NCBI RefSeq assembly: GCF_033971905.1
Contig: NZ_JALBUT010000006.1
Coordinates: 96,524 to 160,523, forward strand
DNA: 64,000 bases
Source: Intestinicryptomonas porci
GTDB taxonomy: Bacteria > Verrucomicrobiota > Verrucomicrobiia > Opitutales > Intestinicryptomonadaceae
Reading direction: 5' to 3'
A program made the position numbers and the translations under genes. Positions 6,644 through 15,135 of the stretch are shown piece after piece. Numbering within the stretch: the stretch's first letter is position 1; each line of letters starts with the position of its first letter. Below the pieces are notes generated by a model that was not told the DNA's origin, searched no databases, and saw only the letters and a list, made by a program, of their open reading frames with translations.

Positions 6644-8628
6644 TTCAAGCCCTTTGAAATTGCCATAATCGGGAAGTAATGGCAGTAATAGCCGTAACGC
6701 AGCATAAATCCGCGCGAAAGCTCTTTGCCCTGCGGCAGGGGCGCGCCGTTTTGCAAATCGACTTTCGCCCCCAAGCCGTAGCCTGGAAAGCCCGACCCAG
6801 TGAATTCAAATTCCTCCCAAGTGCCTTCTTTTGTCTGCGAATTTTCCAGAAATTTTATGCCTTTTGCGAACGCTTCATCACCATAGCCGAACGATCCGAG
6901 CGCAATCAAAGCCCAAGCGGTTTGCGACGCCGTTGAAACACCCGATTTTCCCGCGCTTGACGGACTCATATAAGTTTCCGCGGTTTCGCCCCAACCGCCG
7001 TCTTCGTTTTGCTTTGATAAAATCCAGTCGAGAGCCTTTTTTACGCGCGGATTTTCGACTGTCTCTCCCACTCTTGCCAAAGCGGTCAAAACACACCATG
7101 TCCCGTAGATGTAGTTGACGCCCCATCTGCCGAACCAAGAGCCGTCTTTTTCCTGTTCGTCGTACAAAAATTTCAGGGCATTTTTCATTGCGGTATGCTC
7201 CTTGGAATATCCGCACATGCTAAGAGCCTCGACAATATGCGCAGTGACGTCCGCGCTTGGGGGGTCCAAAACTTCCCCGAAATCGCAAAAGGGGATTTTT
7301 ATCACGATTTCCTTGTTGTTGTCCTTGTCGAATGCGCCCCAGCCGCCGTTTTCGGACTGCATTGCCAAAATCCAGCCTATTGCGCGCTCAATGACGGAAT
7401 CAATTTTTTCAATCCGCGCGTCGCCATCGGGCAGTATGTTGCGGAATTTTTTCAGCGCGCAAATCGCGACTCCCGTGTCGTCGATATCGGGGTAGAACTT
7501 GTTTGCCCTTTCAAAAGACCATCCGCTCGGCTTAACTTGGTTCCCGACAAGCACCGCCCAGTCTCCGTAATGGTCGTTTTCCTTTTTCAAAAGATAATCG
7601 ACCGCCTTTGCGACTCCCTCGCTTTCCCAGCTTTCGCCCGCGTCAAGAAGCGCGTTCAGCGCAAGCATCGTGTCCCAAACGGGGCTTTCGCTCGCCTTTA
7701 TGCGTATGCCCTTTTCATTCGGCTCCGACCAGTGCAAATTGACGGCGTTCAAGGCAAGCTCCATATTTTTCTGCGTAAAGCCGAACCCGCTTATGTGCAT
7801 TGCGATTATTCCGTAAATCCACGGAGGCTGTATGCCGCCCCAGTAACCATCTTCGTCCTGATGCTCCAAAATCCATTCCATAACCTTGCGCTTTGCCTGT
7901 TTTCTGAACGGATTCCACCCGAGAAATTTATTGTAGGCGCGCAAAAGCTTGTCGCTTGCCAAAAAGAAATTTTCCCATGAAAAGAATTTTGTGTCGCGGT
8001 TTGAAAATCCCCACTGCTTGTATGTTCTGCCGTTCGGGAAAAGCTCGTCGCACCTTAATTTTTCATCGAGAATTTTTACGGGCTTTTGCGAGAGGACTAT
8101 CGTAAGCGGCATCATTGTCGCGCGAGCCCAGCATGCAAACCTGTAAATGTTAATCGGCAGAAACTTCGGCAGAAATATTATTTCGGGAGGAAGTTCGGGA
8201 GTTTCGTCCCAATCCCACTCGCCAAAGAGCGCGAGCCAATATTTTGTGAAAACCCTTATGTGCTTCTGCCATTCGTGCTTCAAAAGCCATTCGCGCGCGC
8301 GCTTCATATAAGGCTCGTCGGGAGAAGACCCCGTTATGCGCAGGGCGTAATAGCATTCAACGGTCGTGTTTATGTCGCCGTTATTGGCGTTGAAATAGAC
8401 GTCCCAAGAGCCGTCCTGCCTCTGGTTGTTTTTGATGTACTCCAAAATCGCGGCATTTTTGGGATTTTCAAAGCCGCAGAAAACCGAAGCCATAATCCAC
8501 TGCGCTTCCATGCAACAGTTGGTTTCAAGAGGTGCGTTCCAGTATCCCTCTTCGTACTGGTTCTTATAAAGCCAGTCGATTGCGCGTTTCAAACATTCTT
8601 TTAAATTTTCTGATTTTACACTGTCCAT
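6640..8628 (-). CDS. shc: Squalene-hopene cyclase
   Basis: A 662-residue membrane-associated triterpene cyclase converting squalene to hopene, the first hopanoid-specific step. The catalytic acid motif DIDD(TG) lies near residue 381. QW repeats recur (for example 'DGSWFGRWGVNYIYGTW', 'QSENGGWGAFDKD', 'QNEDGGWGETAETY'). The family signatures LDPPSADVTAHIVEAL and STASQTAWALIALGSFGYG are present. The C-terminus has GFPGYGLGA followed by an insertion of about 25 residues before FMLRYGYYCHYFP, as in Zymomonas-type enzymes. I start at ATG 8628; the frame opens at a GTG at 8691, but that codon lies inside an operator palindrome and the extra 21 residues do not look like protein. The gene is followed by a co-operonic tetR. 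No other hopanoid genes (hpnC/D/E/H) are nearby, so the squalene supply must be encoded elsewhere. Confidence 0.93.
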   Translation of the reverse strand: MDSVKSENLKECLKRAIDWLYKNQYEEGYWNAPLETNCCMEAQWIMASVFCGFENPKNAAILEYIKNNQRQDGSWDVYFNANNGDINTTVECYYALRITGSSPDEPYMKRAREWLLKHEWQKHIRVFTKYWLALFGEWDWDETPELPPEIIFLPKFLPINIYRFACWARATMMPLTIVLSQKPVKILDEKLRCDELFPNGRTYKQWGFSNRDTKFFSWENFFLASDKLLRAYNKFLGWNPFRKQAKRKVMEWILEHQDEDGYWGGIQPPWIYGIIAMHISGFGFTQKNMELALNAVNLHWSEPNEKGIRIKASESPVWDTMLALNALLDAGESWESEGVAKAVDYLLKKENDHYGDWAVLVGNQVKPSGWSFERANKFYPDIDDTGVAICALKKFRNILPDGDARIEKIDSVIERAIGWILAMQSENGGWGAFDKDNNKEIVIKIPFCDFGEVLDPPSADVTAHIVEALSMCGYSKEHTAMKNALKFLYDEQEKDGSWFGRWGVNYIYGTWCVLTALARVGETVENPRVKKALDWILSKQNEDGGWGETAETYMSPSSAGKSGVSTASQTAWALIALGSFGYGDEAFAKGIKFLENSQTKEGTWEEFEFTGSGFPGYGLGAKVDLQNGAPLPQGKELSRGFMLRYGYYCHYFPIMAISKGLK

Positions 8629-8644
8629 TATTCGGGAAATAAAA

Positions 8645-8691
8645 GTGAACGATTGTTCACTTGTCAAATAAAAAAGTGAACAATCGTTCAC
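8645..8691. promoter_or_regulatory. Paired TetR-type operators upstream of shc-tetR
   Basis: Two 16-bp sites: GTGAACGATTGTTCAC (8645-8660) and GTGAACAATCGTTCAC (8676-8691). Each has 6-bp inverted arms GTGAAC/GTTCAC around a 4-bp centre, and the two sites are exact reverse complements of one another. Centre-to-centre spacing is 31 bp, about three helical turns. They sit directly upstream of the chosen shc start and are the likely binding sites of the operon's TetR protein. Confidence 0.85.
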
Positions 8692-8724
8692 TTTTTTTAA
8701 CCCGCAAATTTTCCGCTTTAATGC

Positions 8725-8757
8725 AAAAAAAAACGCCCCCGATTCAGGGGGCGTTTT
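8725..8757 (-). terminator. Terminator after carBA
   Basis: The stem CGCCCC(C)/(G)GGGGCG with A/T runs on both sides lies 19 nt after the carA stop on the minus strand. It could work in both directions. Confidence 0.85.
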
Positions 8758-8775
8758 TGATTTGCAATAAAAAAA

Positions 8776-9894
8776 TTAACGCCTTTCGGAAACGAATTTA
8801 TAAAATTCCTCGTAAACCGAATCTGAATTTTTAGGGCCTTTCGTGCCTTCGGGATAGAAAATAACCGACATTGTGTTTTCGCTTTTAAGCCCCGCGATGG
8901 AATTGTCGTCTATATTGACATATGAAACTTCCAAACCTGTGCCTTCGAGCGAATTTTCATCAACCACAAAATCTATGTTGTGCGCCGAAACCCTCACTAA
9001 ATCGGTTGCGACATTCTTTACAGGCTGGCTGTTTTTGCGCCCGAATTTCAGTTCGCGGATTTTCGCGCCGTTTGCCATGGCAATCGCCAAATGCCCCAAG
9101 CCGATGCCCAAAACGGGATATTTCTTTTGAAGAGCCTTTATGTTTTCCAAAACAGAGGCGCAAACCAAACCCGCTCCGCTTGAAACAAACACGCAGTCGG
9201 GATTTGACGCCTCGATTTCCGAAACTTCCGCACTTGACGGGAAAACCTGCAAGTCAAAGCCATTGTACGCGAGCGTCTGCAAAATTGAATTTGCCGCTCC
9301 CAAATCAATGACTGCGCATTTTTTCAGGGGCGTTTTACGGACAGACTTGTAAATATCGGTGCCGCTTACCGAAAACGGAGCGATGTTTGAATCGTCAAAC
9401 TTGTATTGAGACTTGCAAGACGCGCCAAAATCCTTGCCGCCAAAGCCATTCCACGACTTCGCAAGCTCAACCGCCTTGTCTTCCGAAATATCTTCGGTTG
9501 AGAGGCACGCACCCATTGCGCCGTCACGCACAATTTTCATTGCGATTGCACGAGTATCCAAGCCTTCAATGCCCGGAATGCCGTTTGAAACGAGATAATC
9601 GTTCAATGACCCTTCGCTTCTCCAGTTGCTTACAATGGAGCTGTTGCGCATAACAGCCAAGCCTTCAATCCAAACCCTGCCGCTTTGCGCGTCGGCTGAA
9701 TTTACGCCATAGTTTCCGACTTCAACCGCGGTAAGCACCATGATTTGCCCTGCGCTTGCGGGGTCGCTTATAAGCTCCTGATAGCCCATAACCGCGCTGT
9801 TGAAGGTCGCCTTGCCCACTCTGGTTGTCTTTGCGCCGAACGAAGAGCCTGTAAACACTGTTCCGTCGGCGAATGCCAAAATTGCCTTACCCAT
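8776..9894 (-). CDS. carA: Carbamoyl-phosphate synthase small subunit, glutaminase triad lost
   Basis: A 372-residue homologue of CarA, which normally hydrolyses glutamine and channels NH3 to CarB. The N-terminal domain is well conserved (FADGTVFTGSSFGAKTTRVG, 'GNYGVNSADAQSGRVW', 'GIPGIEGLDTRA'). The class I glutaminase domain keeps its outline but not its chemistry. The nucleophile motif GICLGH reads GIGLGH (Cys to Gly, codon GGC). The catalytic-His motif 'GHPEASPGP' reads FYPEGTKGP (His to Tyr), leaving only the Glu. The 'QNHGFAVD' loop reads HNIDFVVD, and the oxyanion-side 'SNGPGDP' reads SSGAGLV. Length is normal and the frame intact, so the gene appears maintained. By analogy with animal CPS-I, which lost its Cys and uses free ammonia, I infer a structural or allosteric CarA. 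It lies 4 nt downstream of carB, the reverse of the usual carA-carB order. Confidence 0.92.
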   Translation of the reverse strand: MGKAILAFADGTVFTGSSFGAKTTRVGKATFNSAVMGYQELISDPASAGQIMVLTAVEVGNYGVNSADAQSGRVWIEGLAVMRNSSIVSNWRSEGSLNDYLVSNGIPGIEGLDTRAIAMKIVRDGAMGACLSTEDISEDKAVELAKSWNGFGGKDFGASCKSQYKFDDSNIAPFSVSGTDIYKSVRKTPLKKCAVIDLGAANSILQTLAYNGFDLQVFPSSAEVSEIEASNPDCVFVSSGAGLVCASVLENIKALQKKYPVLGIGLGHLAIAMANGAKIRELKFGRKNSQPVKNVATDLVRVSAHNIDFVVDENSLEGTGLEVSYVNIDDNSIAGLKSENTMSVIFYPEGTKGPKNSDSVYEEFYKFVSERR

Positions 9895-9898
9895 AAAA

Positions 9899-12800
9899 TT
9901 ATTCCTTTGAACCGTTAACCATTTTCATATAATCTTGCAAAGACTGCACGCTCATTTCCTTTTCGCGCATTGCCTCTATGCCCTTTACCGCGACGTTTGC
10001 CGCCATCATTGTAGTCATTGTGCAAACTTTTTTAAGCAATGCCTCCTGGCGGATTTTGTTTTCGTCAAGGCGCGGAGTCATTCCGGACGGAGTGTTTATG
10101 ATTAAATCCATTTCGTCGTTTTTAATCATGTCGATGACGTTCGGGCGCGCCCCTTCGTTCAACTTGTATGTGCGGGTTACGGGTATTCCGTTTTCAGAAA
10201 GAAGCTTCGCAGTTCCCGAAGTCGAGAAAAGCTTAAAGCCGAGAGCAACAAGCCTCTTTGCAATTTCCAAAGCCATAGGCTTATCGTGGTCTTTAACCGA
10301 CAAGAATGCGTTGCCCGACTTTGGAAGAGAAGGCTGGGCGGCGTCCTGGCTCTTTGCAAAGGCAGTCAGCAAGTCGGGGCCCAAGCCCATTACTTCGCCT
10401 GTGGAGCGCATTTCGGGGCTTAGCATAATAGTCGCGCCCCTGAAACGCACAAACGGGAACACCGATTCCTTTACGGCGACAAAAGGAACTTTCACTTCCT
10501 TTGTAAAGCCCAAGTCTTTCAGCTTTTCGCCGGCCATTACGCGCGCGCCGATTTTCGCAAGCGGAACGCCGATTACTTTCGAGCAGAACGGAACAGTGCG
10601 CGATGCCCTCGGATTTACTTCAAGCAAATAAAGCTCGTTGTCCTTTATCGCAAACTGTATGTTCATAAGTCCGACAACCTTCAATTCCTTTGCGAGGGCG
10701 TAAGTTGCCTGCCGCACCTCTTCAAGCATTTTTTCGGAGAGCGTGTGCGGGGGAAGCACCATTGCCGCGTCGCCCGAATGCACGCCCGCGTACTCGATGT
10801 GTTCAAGCATTCCGCCAACAACGGTTGTTTCGCCGTCTGAAATTGCGTCAACGTCAAGCTCGATTGCGTCTTCAAGGAATTTGTCAAGAAGAACCGGCTT
10901 GCCTGGCGCCGCTTCAAATGCCTCGCGGATTACCTTTTTCATATCGTCCATGTTATAGACGATGAACATGCCTCTTCCGCCCAAAACGAAGCTTGGCCTT
11001 AACAAAATCGGGAAACCTATCTTGCCCGCAAGTTCGTAAGCCTGCTCGGGATTCATTGCAGTCGCGTTTACGGGCTGCTTCAAATGGAGCTTGTCGAGAA
11101 TTTCCTTGAATATTTCGCGGTCTTCGGCGGCATCGATGGATTCAGGGGAAGTTCCGATGATGTTTACGCCGTTTGCCTTCAACTCGCTCGCCAAGTTTAG
11201 CGGAGTCTGCCCGCCGAGCTGGACGATTGCGCCGTCGCAATTTGTCTGCTTGTAAACTTCCAAAACGTCTTCAAGAGTAAGAGGCTCGAAGAAGAGCTTG
11301 TCGGAAGTGTCGTAGTCGGTTGAAACGGTCTCGGGGTTTGAATTTACGATGATTGTTTCGTATCCCGCTTCGCGGAGCGCAAACGAGGCGTGGACGCAGC
11401 AATAGTCGAACTCGATGCCCTGCCCTATTCTGTTCGGACCGCCGCCGATAATCATGATTTTCTTCTTGTCGGAATGCTTGATTTCGCTTTCCGCGCCGTA
11501 GGTGGAATAGTAATACGGATTTACCGCGCTAAATTCTCCTGCGCAAGTGTCAACAAGCCTGTAAACAGTGTTGATACCCCATTCTTCGCGCAATTTTTTG
11601 ATGTTGCGGATTTTCGTGGAGCAGATGTCGGCTATCTGCAAGTCGGTAAAGCCCGAAGATTTTGCCTCCTGCAAAAGCTCTTTTGTCATGTTCAAAAGAC
11701 CCGATTTACGCAAATTCTTTTCGGTTTCGACAATTTCTGATATTTGGCGTATGAACCACGGGTCGATATTGGTAAGCTCGCAAATTTGCTCCTCTGCCAT
11801 TCCCGCCAAAAGCGCGTAGCGGATATAAAACATTCTGTTTGCCGTCGGGCGCACCAAATTCTTTGTGATTTCAGAAATGTCCGAAACTTCAAAGCCGCCG
11901 AACTTTCCGCCGCCGCCCAAGCCGCGCGCGCCGATTTCCAAGGAGCGGATTGCCTTTTGAATAGCCTCCTTGAAAGTCCTGCCAATCGACATAACTTCGC
12001 CGACGGATTTCATGGAGCTTGTCAAAGTGTCGTCCGCGCCCACGAACTTTTCAAATGCAAAGCGCGGATATTTTGCTACGATGTAGTCAACCGTAGGCTC
12101 AAAGCTTGCGGGAATTGTCTTTACAATGTCGTTTTTAAGCTCGTCCAACGTGTAGCCGACCGCGAGTTTTGCCGCCATCTTTGCGATGGGGAAACCCGTA
12201 GCCTTAGAAGCGAGCGCGGATGAGCGCGATACGCGCGGATTCATTTCGATAATGACAATCCTGCCCGTCTTGGGATCAGCCGCAAACTGGATGTTCGAGC
12301 CGCCCGATTCAACTCCGATTTCGCGAATGATTGCAAAAGAGGCGTCGCGCATAAGCTGGTATTCTTTGTTCGTCAAAGTCAGCGCGGGAGCAATGGTGAT
12401 TGAGTCGCCCGTATGGACGCCCATGGGGTCGAAATTTTCAATGGAGCAAATTACGATGCACTGGTCTTTTTTGTCGCGCATTACTTCGATTTCGATTTCC
12501 TTCCAGCCTATAAGGCTTTCTTCAATCAAAATTTCAGTGACGGGAGAGGCTTCCAAACCGAATGCAACCATTCTTTCAAATTCGTCGCGGTTGTAGGCGA
12601 TGCCGCTGCCCGTGCCGCCCAAAGTAAAACTCGGTCTTATAATTACAGGATAACGCTTGTGCTCTTCAATCCAGCTTACCGCCTCTTCCATAGTGTGGAC
12701 AACTGCGCTCTTAGGCACGTCCAGACCGATTTTTATCATCGCTTCGCGGAATTTTTCGCGGTCTTCGCCCTTCTCGATGGCTTCCGCCTTTGCGCCAATC

Positions 12801-13144
12801 ATTTCCACGCCGTACTTTTCGAGAATGCCCATGCGGTAGAGTTCCGTGGAAAGATTTAAGCCTGTCTGCCCGCCCAAAGTCGGCAAAAGCGCGTCGGGGC
12901 GTTCTTTTGCGATGATTTTTTCCAATGATTCGGGAGTGAGAGGCTCAATGTAGGTTACGTCCGCCATCTGGGGGTCGGTCATAATTGTGGCGGGATTTGA
13001 ATTTACAAGAATTACCTTGTACCCTTCCTCTCTCAATGCTTTGCAGGCTTGGCTTCCCGAATAGTCAAATTCGCAAGCTTGGCCGATTACGATAGGCCCT
13101 GAGCCTACAATCAATATACTTTTAATATCTGTACGTTTTGCCAT
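9899..13144 (-). CDS. carB: Carbamoyl-phosphate synthase large subunit
   Basis: A 1081-residue enzyme, the usual length, making carbamoyl phosphate for pyrimidine and arginine synthesis. Two homologous ATP-grasp halves are visible. The first begins IKSILIVGSGPIVIGQACEF and carries 'RPSFTLGGTGSGIA'; the second begins KKIMIIGGGPNRIGQGIEFD and carries 'RPSFVLGGRGMFIVY'. A C-terminal MGS-type allosteric domain follows (KPMALEIAKRLVALGFKLFS). It is the first gene of the carB-carA operon. A perfect 10-bp inverted repeat ends 2 bp before the start codon and could regulate initiation. The partner CarA seems unable to hydrolyse glutamine, so this subunit may draw on free ammonia. Confidence 0.97.
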   Translation of the reverse strand: MAKRTDIKSILIVGSGPIVIGQACEFDYSGSQACKALREEGYKVILVNSNPATIMTDPQMADVTYIEPLTPESLEKIIAKERPDALLPTLGGQTGLNLSTELYRMGILEKYGVEMIGAKAEAIEKGEDREKFREAMIKIGLDVPKSAVVHTMEEAVSWIEEHKRYPVIIRPSFTLGGTGSGIAYNRDEFERMVAFGLEASPVTEILIEESLIGWKEIEIEVMRDKKDQCIVICSIENFDPMGVHTGDSITIAPALTLTNKEYQLMRDASFAIIREIGVESGGSNIQFAADPKTGRIVIIEMNPRVSRSSALASKATGFPIAKMAAKLAVGYTLDELKNDIVKTIPASFEPTVDYIVAKYPRFAFEKFVGADDTLTSSMKSVGEVMSIGRTFKEAIQKAIRSLEIGARGLGGGGKFGGFEVSDISEITKNLVRPTANRMFYIRYALLAGMAEEQICELTNIDPWFIRQISEIVETEKNLRKSGLLNMTKELLQEAKSSGFTDLQIADICSTKIRNIKKLREEWGINTVYRLVDTCAGEFSAVNPYYYSTYGAESEIKHSDKKKIMIIGGGPNRIGQGIEFDYCCVHASFALREAGYETIIVNSNPETVSTDYDTSDKLFFEPLTLEDVLEVYKQTNCDGAIVQLGGQTPLNLASELKANGVNIIGTSPESIDAAEDREIFKEILDKLHLKQPVNATAMNPEQAYELAGKIGFPILLRPSFVLGGRGMFIVYNMDDMKKVIREAFEAAPGKPVLLDKFLEDAIELDVDAISDGETTVVGGMLEHIEYAGVHSGDAAMVLPPHTLSEKMLEEVRQATYALAKELKVVGLMNIQFAIKDNELYLLEVNPRASRTVPFCSKVIGVPLAKIGARVMAGEKLKDLGFTKEVKVPFVAVKESVFPFVRFRGATIMLSPEMRSTGEVMGLGPDLLTAFAKSQDAAQPSLPKSGNAFLSVKDHDKPMALEIAKRLVALGFKLFSTSGTAKLLSENGIPVTRTYKLNEGARPNVIDMIKNDEMDLIINTPSGMTPRLDENKIRQEALLKKVCTMTTMMAANVAVKGIEAMREKEMSVQSLQDYMKMVNGSKE

Positions 13145-13146
13145 AT

Positions 13147-13176
13147 TTTTTCAACGCTTATAATTCCGTTGAAAAA
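13147..13176. promoter_or_regulatory. Perfect inverted repeat in the carB leader
   Basis: The arms TTTTTCAACG and CGTTGAAAAA (10 bp each, no mismatch) enclose a 10-nt AT-rich loop and end 2 bp before the carB start codon. As RNA it would fold next to the ribosome binding site; as DNA it could be an operator. A TTGACA-like -35 element lies upstream (13202-13207, minus strand). Confidence 0.55.
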
Positions 13177-13323
13177 TGTATTGGAAAGCTTTTTAAAACA
13201 ATGTCAACACACTAATACAAATATGTCTTAATTTTTTGAAAAACTTACAAAATTGTAATGTTTTTACAAAAATGGAATTATACGCAAAAAAAATAATTTC
13301 TTCGCGAAAAAACATGCGGGCAC

Positions 13324-13356
13324 AAAAAAAGCCCCGAAAAAAACGGGGCTTGAAAA
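13324..13356 (-). terminator. Terminator after SurA/PpiD-like gene
   Basis: The AGCCCCG/CGGGGCT stem is followed on the minus strand by a T-run, just after the stop at 13367. Confidence 0.85.
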
Positions 13357-13366
13357 AACTAAAAAA

Positions 13367-15013
13367 CTATTCCTCGGGAACCGCGCTTTTGGGCATTCCC
13401 GCATTTATGTAGTGGTTTATGATAAAGCCCGAAGAGACTTGCGAAAATTCCGCGCGGGCACGACGGGCAAGTTTTTCGATTTCGGCTTTTGAAGCGTTTT
13501 TATCGGGAGCGGCAAAAGACTTTGCAAAAACAACAAAGCCTTCGCCCGACAAAGTAACCATAGGCGAAACTTCTCCCGCCTTCATCATGGGCAAAGTTCT
13601 TGCCAATGCTCCGTAAAACTTCGCGTTTTCCATGCCCATTGACATCGGATTTGCAAACGAGAACTTTTCAATGTCCTTTACTTCAAAGCCGTCCGCTTTC
13701 GCCGCCGCTTCAAATGCCTTGGCGTCAGCTTTGGAAGCCTTCATTTTTTCGGCGAAATCCTGCCCTTTTTTGGAGAACAATTCGGATTTTTTCTGAGCCA
13801 AATAAGCGCGCTCCACTTCCGCTTTAACCTGCGCAAATTCAGGCAGATAAGACGCCTTGCTTTCGCGGAAGAACACCAAGTACGCCCCGTCTTCGGCGGC
13901 AACGGGATCGCAGTAAAACTTCTGTTCGTTAAGCTCAAAGCCTGCGTCAAACACTTCGGCGGGAATGCCGTCGGGCTTCTTTTCGTCGGGGCGAACCAAG
14001 GGCAGGGATTTCAAGCCGAGCTTGGCGTCCGACAGAATTTTCTTAAACTCTGCCGAAGCAAACTTGACGTCGGCATCGTAAATACCGGTCAAAATTTCGT
14101 CAGCCTTGGAAAGAGCGCGGTTTACTGCGTTTGCATTTTTCAAGTCCTTTACGACCTCCGCCTTTACGTCCTTCAAGTCCTTGGCTTTAATGCCTTTCTC
14201 GTCCTGCGTCAAATACTTGCGGATTGTGGAACGGTAAAACTTTTCGATTTCTTCTTCGCTGAAATTTTCATCTGCAACCGCAAAATCCTTTGCGGGAATG
14301 AACGCGACATCCAAAGCAACCGCGGCTGGAACTCTGAAAGACTCCTTGTTAAGCTCAAAATACTTCTGCAATTCTTCCTCTGTCGCCTTTGTCTTAGGAT
14401 TGAATTTTTCGTAATTTAAAGACGCGACCAAAACATTCCAAACGCCGTTTTGCTCTTCGTAAAAGCGCGAAACTTCAACGTCGGACACATAACCCGGACC
14501 CGCAAAAAGCTTTTCCATCGAGCGCACAACCGCGACAGAAGCCATCATCGCCGCGAACTTGTCTTCGTCAAGTGCCATGCTCTTTGTAAACGCGGTTGAA
14601 AATTCCTTCCATGCGGCGGCGTCAAACTTGCCGTCTTTTTGGAACTTGGGCAAAGACTTTACAAAAGCTTCAAATTCTGAATTTGAAATGCGGTTTACGC
14701 ACATTTTTTTCGCGACATAGCCCAAATACGCGCTTTTAAGCATTGCTTCCGTAAGCGAATTCTGGTCAATCCTCGCGTCCGAAAGGCGCAAATCCAAAAC
14801 AGCCTGGCGTTGGAGCTGAGCCATCTGGTACTGGTCGTCGAGATTGTAGCCGTAAAAATTCTTTCTATTTACCGTCGCTGACGCTTCGTTGCCGCCGAAG
14901 AACGGAATGGAAGAGCCAATCGTAAACACGAAAGCTATGATAATCACGAAAAGCAGCACAGAAAAAACAACTTTATGGTGCTTTTGAAGTAAAACCTGTA
15001 TCCAAGTAATCAT
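13367..15013 (-). CDS. Membrane-anchored SurA/PpiD-like peptidyl-prolyl isomerase
   Basis: A 548-residue protein with one N-terminal membrane anchor (residues about 15-36, VVFSVLLFVIIIAFVFTIGS) and a large periplasmic part, the PpiD/SurA_N_3 layout. The segment 'SATVNRKNFYGYNLDDQYQM' resembles the 'v.V.gk.It..ef..a' start of SurA/PpiD N-domains, and the next 120 residues are helical chaperone-like. A divergent parvulin-type domain seems to lie around residues 230-400, followed by Lys/Ala-rich helices. The likely role is folding of exported or outer-membrane proteins. The parvulin catalytic residues cannot be assigned with certainty, so it may act only as a chaperone. It is a single-gene unit with its own terminator. 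Confidence 0.8.
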   Translation of the reverse strand: MITWIQVLLQKHHKVVFSVLLFVIIIAFVFTIGSSIPFFGGNEASATVNRKNFYGYNLDDQYQMAQLQRQAVLDLRLSDARIDQNSLTEAMLKSAYLGYVAKKMCVNRISNSEFEAFVKSLPKFQKDGKFDAAAWKEFSTAFTKSMALDEDKFAAMMASVAVVRSMEKLFAGPGYVSDVEVSRFYEEQNGVWNVLVASLNYEKFNPKTKATEEELQKYFELNKESFRVPAAVALDVAFIPAKDFAVADENFSEEEIEKFYRSTIRKYLTQDEKGIKAKDLKDVKAEVVKDLKNANAVNRALSKADEILTGIYDADVKFASAEFKKILSDAKLGLKSLPLVRPDEKKPDGIPAEVFDAGFELNEQKFYCDPVAAEDGAYLVFFRESKASYLPEFAQVKAEVERAYLAQKKSELFSKKGQDFAEKMKASKADAKAFEAAAKADGFEVKDIEKFSFANPMSMGMENAKFYGALARTLPMMKAGEVSPMVTLSGEGFVVFAKSFAAPDKNASKAEIEKLARRARAEFSQVSSGFIINHYINAGMPKSAVPEE

Positions 15014-15135
15014 AAATGCAATATAAATTTTAAACGGTAAAACTTAAAGGCTTTTTAAGATATGTCAACAAAACAAAATATCATAATCGTTTAAAATTGC
15101 TTGAAAAAAACGCCTTTATAAAAAAGACTTACCAA

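Noticed and set aside
7195..7980. Long antisense frame over the squalene-hopene cyclase gene
   Set aside because: It is a shadow of the conserved cyclase codons on the other strand and matches no family.
9978..10631. Long antisense frame over carB
   Set aside because: It is explained by carB codon bias; carB is fully conserved here.
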